In this document: one piece after another, positions 1-8,714 of the stretch
How the letters are laid out: the number at the start of each line of letters is the position of its first letter
Numbering within the stretch: position 1 is the first letter of the stretch
The notes under the pieces: model-generated
The model's input: the letters and a program-made list of their open reading frames with translations, nothing else
What the model was told of the DNA's origin: nothing
Databases searched by the model: none
Translations under genes and position numbers: made by a program
From: Candidatus Aminicenantota bacterium
GTDB lineage: Bacteria; Acidobacteriota; Aminicenantia; Aminicenantales; Aminicenantaceae
Assembly: GCA_020344415.1 (NCBI GenBank)
Contig: CP070825.1
Coordinates: 777,306-841,305 of the forward strand
Length of the DNA: 64,000 bases
Direction: 5' to 3'

Positions 1-3
1 GAT

Positions 4-33
4 TGTCCCCTTTTTCTTAGTCCCCTTTTTTCT
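4..33. repeat. Two half-sites of the GTCCCC/T-run hairpin repeat
   Basis: Two successive copies of a (A/T)GTCCCC block, each followed by six T, lie at the window start. The same block forms complete palindromes (GGGGACAGTCCCC with A and T flanks) near 11.5, 35.66 and 47.0 kb, so this is probably the right half of such an element cut by the window edge or degraded. It could also act as a terminator for a gene to the left. Confidence 0.5.
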
Positions 34-150
34 TGACTTAAAAGACAAGATATGCAACGATGTTTCTCTAAATTTTGCCCTTGTTTCTTTATTTTTAAAT
101 CATTCATGCTGTATTTCAAAATTTTCTCATATCTGAAAGGGAGGCTATAA

Positions 151-1197
151 ATGGAAGGCATTGTGGGCTATGGTGCATATATTCCCCGCAACAGAATTAA
201 AGTAGAAGAAATAGCAAAAGTCTGGGGTGCTGATGCACCAAGTTATAAGAAAGGATTAATGCTTGAGGAGAAATCTGTCCCATCTCCTGACCAGGATACT
301 ATTACCATGTCTGTGGAAGCAGCCAGAAATGCTTTAAAAAGAGCTCTCATCGACCCTGTTGAAATTGGTGCAGTCTATGTTGGTTCTGAATCACATCCCT
401 ATGCCGTTAAGCCGAGCGGGACAGTTCTGGCTGAAGCTCTGGCTTCCACTCCTGAAGTCCACACAGCAGATTTTGAATTTGCATGCAAGGCTGGGACAGA
501 AGGGATGTTTGTGGCATTAGGTCTGGTCAGGGCGGGCGAGATTAAATATGGCCTGGCTGTCGGAGCGGATACCTCTCAAGGAGCTCCTGGGGATGCGCTG
601 GAATACTCTGCTGCTGCCGGTGCAGCAGCCTTTATTTTTGGCAGAGAAAAAGTAGTTGCTAAGGCGGTGGAAACCTACTCTTATATGACAGACACCCCTG
701 ATTTTTGGAGGCGGGAGTATCAATATTATCCTCAACATGGAGGGCGGTTCACAGGTGATCCCGCTTATTTCAAACATGTTGTGGGAGCAGGCGAAGGAAT
801 AATGGAAAAAGCTGGGATGAAGGCTTCAGATTTCAATTATGTCATCTTTCATCAGCCCAACGGCAAATTCCCCTTCAGGGCGGGAAAGATGTTAGGATTT
901 GAAAAAAATCAGATTGAGACAGGCTGGCTAGTTTCAAAGCTGGGAAACACTTATTCTGGCTCTTCCCCCCTGGGCCTGACTGCAGTCCTTGATGATGCCA
1001 AAAAGGGAGATATGGTCCTTATCATTTCCTATGGATCGGGAGCTGGAAGTGATGCCTTCATTTTTGAAGTCACAGAAAGGATTGATGAAGTGCGGGACCT
1101 TGCTCCCAAGACGCGGGACTTGTTGGATAAGAATAAAAATCACCTTGAATACGGCGAGTATGCCAAGTTTCGTCAAAAAATTAGGAAGGCGGAGTAG
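151..1197 (+). CDS. Archaeal-type hydroxymethylglutaryl-CoA synthase
   Basis: 348 aa thiolase-fold enzyme condensing acetyl-CoA with acetoacetyl-CoA to HMG-CoA, or running the reverse. The catalytic set of the archaeal family is visible: Glu80 in [11 protein letters not shown], Cys112 in FEFACKAGT and His234 in FHQPNGKFP. The length matches the archaeal enzymes (about 350 aa) and not the roughly 390 aa of MvaS from Firmicutes. A GGGAGG ribosome site at 139-144 supports the ATG at 151. The gene is followed after 10 bases by a thiolase and then a DUF35 protein, the same trio that forms a channelled complex in archaea. In archaea the trio feeds the mevalonate pathway. Here the downstream genes are methylcrotonyl-CoA carboxylase and methylglutaconyl-CoA hydratase, so the likely role is exchange between HMG-CoA and branched acyl-CoA. 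No HMG-CoA reductase or lyase is in the window. Confidence 0.9.
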   Translation: MEGIVGYGAYIPRNRIKVEEIAKVWGADAPSYKKGLMLEEKSVPSPDQDTITMSVEAARNALKRALIDPVEIGAVYVGSESHPYAVKPSGTVLAEALASTPEVHTADFEFACKAGTEGMFVALGLVRAGEIKYGLAVGADTSQGAPGDALEYSAAAGAAAFIFGREKVVAKAVETYSYMTDTPDFWRREYQYYPQHGGRFTGDPAYFKHVVGAGEGIMEKAGMKASDFNYVIFHQPNGKFPFRAGKMLGFEKNQIETGWLVSKLGNTYSGSSPLGLTAVLDDAKKGDMVLIISYGSGAGSDAFIFEVTERIDEVRDLAPKTRDLLDKNKNHLEYGEYAKFRQKIRKAE

Positions 1198-1207
1198 GAG
1201 GAAAGAA

Positions 1208-2362
1208 ATGAGAGATGTTGCAGTTATTGGTGTAGGAATGACAAAATGGGGGGAGCTCTGGGAAAAATCCTTAAGGGATATTTTTGTGGAAACAGCTCTC
1301 AATGCCCTGGATGATGCGGGTGTGGACCAAATCGGCTCCATGTATGTGGGTTCGATGTCTTCGGGCCTTTTTGTAGGTCAGGAGCATATCGCTTCGCTTC
1401 TGGCTGATTATTTAGGCCAGACTCCTGTGCCCTCCACGAGAGTGGAGACAGCTTGTGCTTCAGGGGGGCTGGCATTTAGGCTCGCTTTTATGGAAGTGGC
1501 TTCAGGAATGAGCGATATTGTCCTTGCGGGCGGTGTAGAAAAGATGACTGATGTCAATGGATATCAGGCTACCTATGCCCTGGGTACAGCAGCTGACCAG
1601 GAGTATGAAGGCTATCATGGAATCACTTTTCCCGGACTTTATGCTTTAATGGCCATGGCTCACATGGAAAAATACGGAACAACGAGGGAACAGCTTGCCA
1701 TGGTTGCAGTGAAGAATCATCATAACGGTTCCAAAAATCCTCTGGCTCAATTTCCCTTTGAGATAACAGTAGACTCAGTTCTGAATTCTGTAATGGTTGC
1801 TGATCCGCTGAGAATCCTGGATTGTTCACCTATTACAGACGGAGCCGCGGCGGCGATTCTATGTCCTGTGGAAATGGCCAAGAAAATGAATAAACCTGTT
1901 ATAAAAGTCATCGGGACCGGTCACGCCACTGATACGATCGCTCTGAGCTCAAGGAAGGATATTACCTGGATTGAGGCTACACACCAGGCCTCTAAACAGG
2001 CCTACGATATGGCGAAGAAGAAGCCAGAAGATATAGACCTTGTTGAAGTTCACGATTGTTTCACCATAGCTGAAATTTGTGTTCTTGAGGCTTTAGGAAT
2101 AGTGGAGAAAGGCGAAGGTGGAAAAGCTGTCGAGGAAGGATTGACCTCCCTTGATGGAAAGATTCCAGTAAATCCAAGCGGCGGCTTAAAAGCCAAGGGG
2201 CATCCTGTTGGTGCCACTGGAGTAGCCCAGGTTGTGGAGATTACTAAACAACTCCGGGGAGAGGCAGGGGAGCGGCAGGTCAAAGATGCCAGAATAGCGA
2301 TGGCCCAGAATATGGGCGGAAGCGGCGGCAGTTCTGTTATTCATATTTTTGAAAGAGAATAG
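1208..2362 (+). CDS. Acetyl-CoA C-acetyltransferase (SCP2/archaeal thiolase type)
   Basis: 384 aa thiolase interconverting two acetyl-CoA and acetoacetyl-CoA. The nucleophile Cys83 lies in VETACASGG, and the C-terminal motif [14 protein letters not shown] carries the active-site His. The end reads [15 protein letters not shown], without the second Cys of bacterial biosynthetic thiolases, which is the archaeal/SCP2-like pattern. The start at 1208 is chosen because GGAGGAAAG lies immediately before it and the protein then opens with [15 protein letters not shown]. The frame stays open far upstream into the HMG-CoA synthase gene, but those residues do not resemble thiolase. It sits between HMG-CoA synthase and the DUF35 protein and is expected to pass acetoacetyl-CoA directly to the synthase. 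Confidence 0.9.
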   Translation: MRDVAVIGVGMTKWGELWEKSLRDIFVETALNALDDAGVDQIGSMYVGSMSSGLFVGQEHIASLLADYLGQTPVPSTRVETACASGGLAFRLAFMEVASGMSDIVLAGGVEKMTDVNGYQATYALGTAADQEYEGYHGITFPGLYALMAMAHMEKYGTTREQLAMVAVKNHHNGSKNPLAQFPFEITVDSVLNSVMVADPLRILDCSPITDGAAAAILCPVEMAKKMNKPVIKVIGTGHATDTIALSSRKDITWIEATHQASKQAYDMAKKKPEDIDLVEVHDCFTIAEICVLEALGIVEKGEGGKAVEEGLTSLDGKIPVNPSGGLKAKGHPVGATGVAQVVEITKQLRGEAGERQVKDARIAMAQNMGGSGGSSVIHIFERE

Positions 2363-2376
2363 GGAAGGAGGATAAC

Positions 2377-2769
2377 ATGTCGACACCATCAAGATATTGG
2401 CGGGAAATTCCTCAAAGATACAGGCTGGAAGCCAATAAATGCAAAGGTTGTGGAGGCGTCTACTTTCCTCCACGTCTCATCTGCCCTGAGTGCAAAAATA
2501 GGGAATTGGAGCCGACAAAGCTAGCTGATAGAGGAAAAATCATATCCTTTACGATTATCCGCGTTCCTCCTCATCAGTTCGTTGACCAGGCTCCTTTTGC
2601 GGTGGGGATTGTGGAGCTTGATGATGGAGTGAAGCTCACCGGGCAGATTGTGGATTGTGATTTTGAGGATATGAAGATCGGTCAGAGAGTCAGAATAGAA
2701 TTTCGGAAAATCTTTCAGGAAGGAGAATCGGGCATTCTTTGTTACGGATACAAGCTTGTCCCTGAATAG
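2377..2769 (+). CDS. DUF35 zinc-ribbon/OB-fold protein, scaffold of the thiolase-HMG-CoA synthase complex
   Basis: 130 aa protein with an N-terminal zinc ribbon (CKGCGG and, 15 residues on, CPEC) followed by an OB-fold beta domain. DUF35 proteins bridge thiolase and HMG-CoA synthase in archaea, holding the pantetheine arm so that acetoacetyl-CoA is channelled. The gene begins 14 bases after the thiolase with an AAGGAGG site, completing the trio. The coding end runs into a 26-bp tandem repeat: the terminal codons CTTGTCCCTGAATAG are the first, slightly diverged copy of the repeat unit. Function comes from the family and from the neighbours. Confidence 0.88.
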   Translation: MSTPSRYWREIPQRYRLEANKCKGCGGVYFPPRLICPECKNRELEPTKLADRGKIISFTIIRVPPHQFVDQAPFAVGIVELDDGVKLTGQIVDCDFEDMKIGQRVRIEFRKIFQEGESGILCYGYKLVPE

Positions 2770-2830
2770 ATGTCATTGTGCTTGTTCCTGAATAGATGTC
2801 ATTGTGCTTGTTCCTGAATAGATGTCATTG
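2755..2830 (+). repeat. 26-bp direct tandem repeat, about 2.7 copies, overlapping a stop codon
   Basis: The unit CCTGAATAGATGTCATTG plus TGCTTGTT occurs at 2761-2786 and 2787-2812, and a partial third copy is at 2813-2830. The third copy merges into the TGTCATTGCGAGG dispersed repeat. The last codons and stop of the preceding gene lie in the first copy, so the array probably grew by slippage from the gene end and the start of the dispersed repeat. Confidence 0.85.
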
Positions 2831-3126
2831 CGAGGAGTGTAACGACGAAGCAATCCATAATGCCCAACAGAGGTAGGGGCTTGATTTATCAAGCCCTCCT
2901 TATGTTTTATAAAAAAGAAGGCATAATATAACTGCCAGTTATAAAAAATGACGAAATACACTGAAATTATAACTAGAAGTAAAGTTTTTTAAGTTGAAAT
3001 TTTATGAAAAGAATATCTTTCCTCGTTGGGGTTTCCTTCATGTTTTTCTTTCCTGCATTTGAAAAAAAAGATCAGAGTGAATAATATAATCATATAATAT
3101 AAATCTGGGATTCAAAGGACTTCGCC
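2770..3126. other. 357-base intergenic region with repeats, splitting the acyl-CoA cluster
   Basis: Holds the tandem repeat, a TCATTGCGAG/GCAATC element at 2823-2856 and a GGGGCTTGAT/ATCAAGCCC palindrome at 2874-2896. An AT-rich stretch near 3085-3110 (repeated AATATAATAT) before the carboxylase gene could contain its promoter, but no convincing paired -35/-10 is visible. A 26-codon frame at 3004-3084 begins like a signal peptide but has no ribosome site. Confidence 0.6.
2823..2856 (+). repeat. TCATTGCGAG/GCAATC dispersed repeat, copy a
   Basis: Reads TGTCATTGCGAGGAGTGTAA and then ACGACGAAGCAATCC. At least six other copies lie in intergenic DNA of this window on both strands. It is usually accompanied within 20-60 bases by a GGGGCTTGAT/ATCAAGCCCC palindrome, here at 2874-2896. 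Confidence 0.8.
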
Positions 3127-4734
3127 ATGTTTAGAATCGAAAGCAAAGTTGACACCAAAAGCAAAGAATATAAAGAAAATTATGAACGTATGAAGAAGGT
3201 CGTTGCTGAATACAGAGAAAGATTGGCCAAGGTTCAAGAAGGAGGACCCCCAAAATACAGAGAGCTCCATAAATCCAGAGGGAAATTGTTGCCCAGGGAA
3301 AGGCTGGAAAAACTCTTTGACCGCAATACTCCTTTTCTAGAGCTGACTCCTTTGGCTGCGTACGATATGTACGATAACGAAGCTCCAGGGGCAGGCGTTA
3401 TCACAGGAATCGGAGTTGTCCACGGCCGAGAAATTTTAGTCGTAGCCAATGATGCTACTGTCAAAGGGGGAACCTACTATCCTATGACGATCAAGAAACA
3501 TATCCGGGCACAGGAAATTGCCCTAGCCAACCGCCTTCCATGCGTTTACTTAGTCGATTCAGGGGGGATATTCCTGCCTCACCAATCAGGTACCTTTGCT
3601 GATAAAGAATATTTTGGCCGAATCTTTTACAATCAAGCGCGCCTTTCTGCTCTAGGCATTCCTCAAATATCAATCGTGATGGGCTCTTGTACAGCCGGAG
3701 GGGCCTATGTGCCTGCCATGAGTGATGAGACGGTTATTGTTCGTAAGCAGGGCACGATTTTTATAGGTGGTCCGCCGCTGGTTAAAGCGGCCACAGGAGA
3801 GCAGGTGACAGATGAAGATCTGGGAGGGGCTGATGTGCACTGCCGGATTTCGGGAGTTTCGGATTATTATGCCCAAAACGATGGACATGCCCTGGAGATT
3901 GCCCGGAACATAATCGAAACACTGGACCCGCCAAAAAAGTTCCAACTGGATATTTCTGAGCCCGAAGACCCTTATTATGATCCCCAAGAAATCTATGGGA
4001 TTGTCCCCCAGGATTTGAGAAAACCTTTCAACATGAAGGATATCATCGCTCGCATAGTGGATGGGAGCCGGTTTCAGGAATTTAAGGAATTATACGGTCA
4101 GACCATTGTTTGCGGTTTTGCCCGCATCATGGGTTATCCAGTGGGAATACTGGCCAACAACGGAGTCTTGTTTTCAGAGAGTTCACTTAAAGGAGCTCAT
4201 TTTGTCACTCTTTGTTCCATGCGGAAGATTCCTATCCTATTCCTCCAGAATATTACTGGATTTATCATCGGGAAACAGTACGAACATGGAGGTATCGCAA
4301 GAGATGGGGCCAAGTTGGTGCACGCTGTGGCTAATGCTGATGTGCCCAAGTTTACAATAATTGCCGGGGGTTCCTACGGAGCCGGCAATTACGCCATGTG
4401 CGGACGGGCTTATGCTCCGCGTATTCTCTGGATGTGGGCCAATGCCCGTATCAGTGTTATGGGCGGCGAGCAGGCAGCTAACGTGCTTTTGACAGTGAAA
4501 CTGAAAAGATTGAAGGAACAGGCAAAAAAGCTTGCCGAAAAAGAGAAGGAAAAGTTGATGAAACCTATTCTGAAGAAGTATGACCAAGAGGCTAGCCCAT
4601 ATTTCAGCACAGCCAGAATATGGGATGACGGTATTCTTGATCCTTTAGAGACAAGAGAAGCGCTGGCTTTAGGTATCGCTATGAGCCTTAATGCTCCTAT
4701 TCCTGATTTTAAAGTTGGGATTTTCAGGATGTAG
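3127..4734 (+). CDS. mccB: Methylcrotonyl-CoA carboxylase, carboxyltransferase (beta) subunit
   Basis: 535 aa carboxyltransferase with the two crotonase-fold halves of biotin-dependent acyl-CoA carboxylases. Motifs typical of the MCC branch are [28 protein letters not shown] and [19 protein letters not shown]. Length matches MCC beta (about 535 aa). It transfers carboxylate from biotin to 3-methylcrotonyl-CoA to give 3-methylglutaconyl-CoA, or the reverse decarboxylation. The stop codon TAG at 4732-4734 abuts the ATG of the hydratase at 4735, so the two are translationally coupled. Biotin carboxylase and carrier genes follow in the same direction. A propionyl- or geranyl-CoA substrate is less likely given the motifs and the hydratase neighbour. 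Confidence 0.92.
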   Translation: MFRIESKVDTKSKEYKENYERMKKVVAEYRERLAKVQEGGPPKYRELHKSRGKLLPRERLEKLFDRNTPFLELTPLAAYDMYDNEAPGAGVITGIGVVHGREILVVANDATVKGGTYYPMTIKKHIRAQEIALANRLPCVYLVDSGGIFLPHQSGTFADKEYFGRIFYNQARLSALGIPQISIVMGSCTAGGAYVPAMSDETVIVRKQGTIFIGGPPLVKAATGEQVTDEDLGGADVHCRISGVSDYYAQNDGHALEIARNIIETLDPPKKFQLDISEPEDPYYDPQEIYGIVPQDLRKPFNMKDIIARIVDGSRFQEFKELYGQTIVCGFARIMGYPVGILANNGVLFSESSLKGAHFVTLCSMRKIPILFLQNITGFIIGKQYEHGGIARDGAKLVHAVANADVPKFTIIAGGSYGAGNYAMCGRAYAPRILWMWANARISVMGGEQAANVLLTVKLKRLKEQAKKLAEKEKEKLMKPILKKYDQEASPYFSTARIWDDGILDPLETREALALGIAMSLNAPIPDFKVGIFRM

Positions 4735-5601
4735 ATGGCAATGGATTCTTATAAGACGACTTCATTTACTAAAGAAGAAAAAATTGCTCGAGTCTGCTTT
4801 AACAGACCTGAGGTTCACAATGCCTTCAATTCCACGATGATTCGAGAGCTGGATGATGTTGTCGATAAGATCGGCAAAGATAAATCGCTTCGGGTAGTCA
4901 TTTTGACCGGTAATGGCAAATCTTTCTGTGCTGGAGCTGATATAAAGTGGCTGAGAGAGATTGTCGATTATTCTTTTGAGCAAAATCTGGAGGAATCTCT
5001 GGAGCTGGCTGAAGTCCTTTATAAGATTTATGTTTTACCCAAGCCAACCATTGCCATGGTCAACGGCACAGCTTTTGGAGGAGGAACAGGGTTTCTCTCT
5101 GTCTGTGATATAGCTGTAGCATCAGAAGATGCCAAATTCGGCTTGAGCGAAGTAAAGATCGGACTTGTTCCCGCTGCTATTTCACCCTACGTCATAAGAA
5201 GGATAGGGGAGAAAAATGCCAGAGAGTATTTTTTAACAGGAGAAAGAATATCGGCTCAAAAAGCCCAAGAAATAGGGCTAGTCAATAAAGTTGTCCCTCA
5301 TGCGAAGCTCAAAGAAACAGTTGATGAGACTGCAAAACATCTCCTGACATCAGGTCCAGAAGCAATTGCAAGCTGCAAGGAGCTTATTTATAAAGTTCCC
5401 AAGATGAGCTTTGAGGAAGCAAAGACCTATACTGCCCGCATGATTGCTAACTTGAGGGTGAGCGAGGAAGGACAGGAAGGGACGTCTGCTTTTCTGGAAA
5501 AAAGAAAACCGAGTTGGATACAAGAAGAAGGAGATAAAACAGAAAATAAAACAGAGGAAGAAGATAAGACAGAAAATACGACGGAGAAAAAAGATAAGTA
5601 A
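4735..5601 (+). CDS. liuC: Methylglutaconyl-CoA hydratase (enoyl-CoA hydratase family)
   Basis: 288 aa crotonase. CAGADIKWL forms the oxyanion and CoA region. The second active-site stretch FGLSEVKIGLVPAAISPYV has the LiuC-like pattern, with the catalytic Glu in SEVKIG and Gly replacing the first Glu (GGGTGF). It hydrates 3-methylglutaconyl-CoA to HMG-CoA, connecting the carboxylase to HMG-CoA synthase. It starts directly after the stop of the carboxylase beta gene. The last 25 or so residues are an unusual Lys/Glu/Asp/Thr-rich tail of imperfect KTENKTEEED-type repeats, absent from ordinary crotonases and probably disordered. Confidence 0.85.
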   Translation: MAMDSYKTTSFTKEEKIARVCFNRPEVHNAFNSTMIRELDDVVDKIGKDKSLRVVILTGNGKSFCAGADIKWLREIVDYSFEQNLEESLELAEVLYKIYVLPKPTIAMVNGTAFGGGTGFLSVCDIAVASEDAKFGLSEVKIGLVPAAISPYVIRRIGEKNAREYFLTGERISAQKAQEIGLVNKVVPHAKLKETVDETAKHLLTSGPEAIASCKELIYKVPKMSFEEAKTYTARMIANLRVSEEGQEGTSAFLEKRKPSWIQEEGDKTENKTEEEDKTENTTEKKDK

Positions 5602-5823
5602 CCATAAGGGTTTAATTAGTTACACCCACATTATGGTGTATAGAGGCACAGTTTGTGCAGGGGCATGAATAGCGTAGGCGCCCAATTGGCGTAGGGGCTT
5701 GATTTGTCAAGCCCACCTTGTCATTGTGAGGAATGAAATGACGAAGCAATCTCACATGAAAATTGAGATTGCCACGCTGCGCTCGCAACGAGCTGCGCAA
5801 TCTCATATAAAAATGGATACATA
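5602..5823. other. 222-base intergenic region made mostly of dispersed repeats
   Basis: Contains GTAGGGGCTTGATTTGTCAA at 5691-5710 and a TGTCATTGTGAGG...GCAATC copy at 5719-5752. It also has a palindrome with GAGATTGC and GCAATCTC ends at 5763-5802. No promoter or terminator is evident. The carboxylase alpha genes continue in the same direction on the far side, so the repeats interrupt what looks like one operon. Confidence 0.6.
5719..5802 (+). repeat. TCATTGCGAG/GCAATC dispersed repeat, copy b, with adjoining GCAATCTC palindrome
   Basis: First block TGTCATTGTGAGGAATGAAA continues to GACGAAGCAATCTC. It is followed by a hairpin bounded by GAGATTGCCACG and GAGCTGCGCAATCTC. This is the same family as copies at 2.8, 10.9, 11.6, 35.7, 44.4 and 46.9 kb. 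Confidence 0.75.
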
Positions 5824-7332
5824 ATGATAAAAAAAATATTAGTAGCAAACAGAGGCGAAATCGCTGTAAGGATCATCAAAGCCTGTCAAGAACTGGGTAT
5901 TCCAACAGTTGCTGTTTTTTCAGAAGCTGATCGGCTAGGCCTCCATGTCCAGATGGCTGATGAGGCTGTCTGTATCGGACCTGCCCCAGCCATAGAGAGC
6001 TACCTTCATATGAACAGGATAATCCAGGCAGCTCACGATACAGACGCTGACGCCATCCATCCGGGATATGGCTTCCTGGCTGAAAATGCAGAGTTTGCCA
6101 AAAGGTGCGAGAAAGAGAATATTATATTCATCGGGCCTAATTCCAAGGCTTTAAAGCTAGTTGGAGATAAGATTCGTTCTCGGCAGACTATGGAGAAGGC
6201 CGGGATCCCCATTATCCCTGGCATGAAAGGAATGGCGAAGGATTTTTCTGAATACAAAAAGGAAGCCCAAAAAATAGGCTATCCAGTGATGATCAAAGCC
6301 TCTGCAGGGGGCGGTGGAAAAGGTATGAGGGTTGTCTATGATTCCAAGGAATTGAAACCTTCGCTTGAAGCGGGAATGCGGGAAGCCAAATCAGCTTTTG
6401 GTGATGAATCAGTCTATCTGGATAAATACATCGAGGAACCCAGACACGTGGAGTTTCAGGTTGTTGCTGACAATTATGGAAACAGAGTTCACCTATTTGA
6501 GCGGGAATGCTCCATCCAGAGAAGACATCAAAAAATAGTCGTAGAAACCCCTTCTCAGGCTCTGACTCCTGAGCTTAGAGCAGAAATGGGAAATACAGCC
6601 AAGAAAGTCATCCAGGTCTCTGGTTATAACAATGCAGGAACAGTGGAGTTCCTTCTGGATAAGAATAAAAATTTCTATTTCTTGGAGGTCAATGCCAGGC
6701 TTCAAGTTGAACATCCTGTCACAGAGCTAATAACAGGAGTGGACCTTGTGCATCAACAGATTATGATTGCCTCAGGAGAAAAACTTCCTTTCAAGCAGGA
6801 GCAATTAGAGCAGAAGGGACATTCTATTGAATGCCGGATTTATGCAGAGGATCCCCGCAATAATTTTCTCCCTTCATCTGGGAAGGTGCTCTTCCTTAAG
6901 GAGCCAAAAGGTCCTGGTATTCGCCACGACTGCGGCATCTACAATGGATGTGATGTGCCGATCTATTATGACCCAATCTTGGCCAAGCTCATAGTCTGGG
7001 CAGAGAACAGGGAAATTGCCTGTGAGAGGATGATAAACGGCCTAAATGACTATGTTGTTTTAGGCATAAAAACCACTATTGATTTTCTCAAAGATGTCAT
7101 CAGTCACCCCCAATTCAGGAAAGGAAAAACAACAACAGATTTCATTAATAAATATTTAGAGGGATGGAAGGGAAAAGAGAAGAAGGAAGAGGATCTGAAA
7201 CTTGCCTTGATTGCTACGGCATTTAGCAGCCTCAATCAAACAGGAGTGAGCGCAAGCGGGGTCGTTCCACAGAAGGAAGCTCTATCCCCATGGCAAACTC
7301 TTGGGAAATGGCGAATTGGAGGAAAAGAGTAA
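5824..7332 (+). CDS. Biotin carboxylase subunit of acyl-CoA carboxylase
   Basis: 502 aa ATP-grasp biotin carboxylase that carboxylates carrier-bound biotin with ATP and bicarbonate. Visible motifs are the N-terminal KILVANRGEIAVRII, the glycine-rich ATP loop KASAGGGGKGMRVV and the EVNARLQVEHPVTE metal and substrate segment. It equals the first 450 or so residues of an MCC alpha subunit plus a 50-residue extension. The biotinyl domain is on a separate downstream gene, so the alpha subunit is split as in acetyl-CoA carboxylase. Its partner is most likely the MCC-type beta subunit at 3.1-4.7 kb. Confidence 0.9.
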   Translation: MIKKILVANRGEIAVRIIKACQELGIPTVAVFSEADRLGLHVQMADEAVCIGPAPAIESYLHMNRIIQAAHDTDADAIHPGYGFLAENAEFAKRCEKENIIFIGPNSKALKLVGDKIRSRQTMEKAGIPIIPGMKGMAKDFSEYKKEAQKIGYPVMIKASAGGGGKGMRVVYDSKELKPSLEAGMREAKSAFGDESVYLDKYIEEPRHVEFQVVADNYGNRVHLFERECSIQRRHQKIVVETPSQALTPELRAEMGNTAKKVIQVSGYNNAGTVEFLLDKNKNFYFLEVNARLQVEHPVTELITGVDLVHQQIMIASGEKLPFKQEQLEQKGHSIECRIYAEDPRNNFLPSSGKVLFLKEPKGPGIRHDCGIYNGCDVPIYYDPILAKLIVWAENREIACERMINGLNDYVVLGIKTTIDFLKDVISHPQFRKGKTTTDFINKYLEGWKGKEKKEEDLKLALIATAFSSLNQTGVSASGVVPQKEALSPWQTLGKWRIGGKE

Positions 7333-7333
7333 A

Positions 7334-7843
7334 GTGGAGTTCGAATTTTTAATTGATAACAAGCAGCACAAAATCGCCCTGGACAAGAAAGGCGATATTT
7401 TTATCGTTCAAGATGGGGAAAGAACCATTGAAGCAGATATTCATCTCATCTCCCCGAATGTTGTTTCTATCCTGATTGAAGGGCGTTCCTATCAGGTGTA
7501 TTTTGCCAGAGATAAAGAAAAACAATACCTTTCCCTAGAGGGACAGCAATTTATCGTTCAAGAGCCTTCTGAGAGCATTGAGGGGCATGAAGGAAGAGAG
7601 ACAAAACCCAAAGATGAGGAAAAATTAGTGATATCGGCTCCTATGCCCGGAAAGGTCATAAAAATCAATGTGACTGAGAAAGAAGAAGTCAGAAAAAATC
7701 AAACCTTGGCTATAGTCGAAGCCATGAAGATGGAAAACGAGTTAAAATCTTCTATTGATGGCTCTGTAAAGAAGATTTTTGTATCTACTGGAGAGCTTGT
7801 TGACTCTGAGAAGCCTCTCATCGAGCTCGAACTCAAAGAATAA
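7334..7843 (+). CDS. Biotin carboxyl carrier protein of the acyl-CoA carboxylase
   Basis: About 169 aa. The C-terminal biotinyl domain carries EAMKMENEL, whose central Lys is biotinylated, preceded by ISAPMPGKV. The N-terminal 90 residues form a beta-rich domain like the BT (BC-CT linking) region of MCC/PCC alpha chains, followed by a charged linker. GTG at 7334, one base after the biotin carboxylase stop, is preferred because TTGGAGG lies about 11 bases upstream. An ATG at 7301 in the same frame would overlap the previous gene by 32 bases. The protein represents the C-terminal half of an MCC alpha subunit on its own gene. Confidence 0.85.
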   Translation: MEFEFLIDNKQHKIALDKKGDIFIVQDGERTIEADIHLISPNVVSILIEGRSYQVYFARDKEKQYLSLEGQQFIVQEPSESIEGHEGRETKPKDEEKLVISAPMPGKVIKINVTEKEEVRKNQTLAIVEAMKMENELKSSIDGSVKKIFVSTGELVDSEKPLIELELKE

Positions 7844-7850
7844 TTCCAAC

Positions 7851-7945
7851 GGGGTCAGGCTTTCATAAGTTTTATAATTATTAAGGTAAAATGAATTAAC
7901 TTCCAATTAATAATCAAGTTATAAAACTTATGAAAGCCTGACCCC
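7851..7945. repeat. 27-bp perfect inverted repeat with GGGGTCAGG tips, likely terminator
   Basis: The left arm 7851-7877 starts GGGGTCAGGCTTTCATAAG, and the right arm 7919-7945 is its exact reverse complement. A 41-base AT-rich loop with further partial pairing separates them. It stands eight bases after the carrier-protein stop and could terminate the operon. The GGGGTCAGG tip recurs in another hairpin at 31184-31321 with a different arm, so this belongs to a mobile hairpin class. Confidence 0.85.
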
Positions 7946-8146
7946 ATATTTTTCTTCTCCTTTGCAACCTGCCCCTCTATTCAAAAGGGCCATAATCAGC
8001 TAAACTGATAATGTGAGAATGCATATTTCTAGAGGCAAAAAGAAACAAGATCTGACCCTCAATAGACCCTAAAAAATACAGGTTTTTGGATTTTTTGAGT
8101 TTAAATGCAACTTTTTTGAAAAATGCAGAGTTTAAAGGAATTGAGA
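7946..8146. other. Intergenic region upstream of the ECF sigma gene
   Basis: Together with the hairpin it makes a 303-base gap. It is AT-rich and presumably carries the sigma gene promoter. An AAAGGA ribosome site lies at 8134-8139. A single CTGACCCT fragment near 8053 resembles the tip of the hairpin repeats. No vegetative promoter with both boxes is evident. Confidence 0.4.
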
Positions 8147-8692
8147 ATGGATGAACAGGAGCTGATACGCCAAGTGCAGGATGGCGATGAGATGGCGTTT
8201 TCAGAGATAGTCAAGATTTACAAGAACAGAATCGTGAACTTCTTGTTCCAACTAACTGGCGATTATCAGAGGGCAGTGGAGTTATCTCAAGAGACTTTTA
8301 TGAGAATTTACTTTAAAGCCAATAAATACAGACCTGTGGCACCCTTTTCCTCCTGGATTTATGCTATTGCTTCGAACCTTGCCAAGACCGAGATGAAAAA
8401 GATGAGAAAATCTCAAGCGATCTCTCTCGAAGAAGTAGAGAATACAATACGGATAAGTGATTCTTCAAACAATCCTTCAGATTCAGGTTTGATCAGAAAT
8501 TTGAGACAGGCTTTGAATAATCTCCATCCCCGTTACAGGATTCCTGTTATCCTTAAGGATATGGAAGGCTTTTCTCAGGAAGAAATCGCTGAGATTCTAA
8601 AGAGGCCCATCGGTACTGTGAAGGCAAGGATAACTCGAGGAAGAGATTATATTAAAAAAGAATTAGAGAAAGCCTCATGCGAAATAAATTAA
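8147..8692 (+). CDS. ECF-type RNA polymerase sigma factor (RpoE-like)
   Basis: 181 aa sigma-70 family protein with region 2 (AFSEIVKIYKNRIVNFLFQL through YAIASNLAKTEMKK) and region 4 (LHPRYRIPVILKDMEGFSQEEIAEIL, then GTVKARITRGRDYIKK). Regions 1 and 3 are absent, as in extracytoplasmic-function sigma factors. ATG at 8147 is chosen for the AAAGGA at proper spacing; an in-frame ATG at 8123 has no ribosome site. The next gene, 22 bases on, encodes a one-span membrane protein, and an HtrA-like PDZ protein follows. This recalls the RpoE-RseA-DegS arrangement for envelope stress. Confidence 0.9.
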   Translation: MDEQELIRQVQDGDEMAFSEIVKIYKNRIVNFLFQLTGDYQRAVELSQETFMRIYFKANKYRPVAPFSSWIYAIASNLAKTEMKKMRKSQAISLEEVENTIRISDSSNNPSDSGLIRNLRQALNNLHPRYRIPVILKDMEGFSQEEIAEILKRPIGTVKARITRGRDYIKKELEKASCEIN

Positions 8693-8714
8693 CAGTCCAA
8701 GAAAGAGGAGAATT

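Noticed and set aside
989..1207. 73-codon upstream extension of the thiolase frame
   Set aside because: It overlaps the HMG-CoA synthase gene in another frame, and a strong ribosome site plus a family-like N-terminus occur at 1208.
3004..3084. 26-codon frame starting like a signal peptide (MKRISFLVGVSFMFFFPAF)
   Set aside because: No ribosome site, stops after the hydrophobic stretch, and the region is repeat-rich and AT-rich; more likely chance or a remnant.
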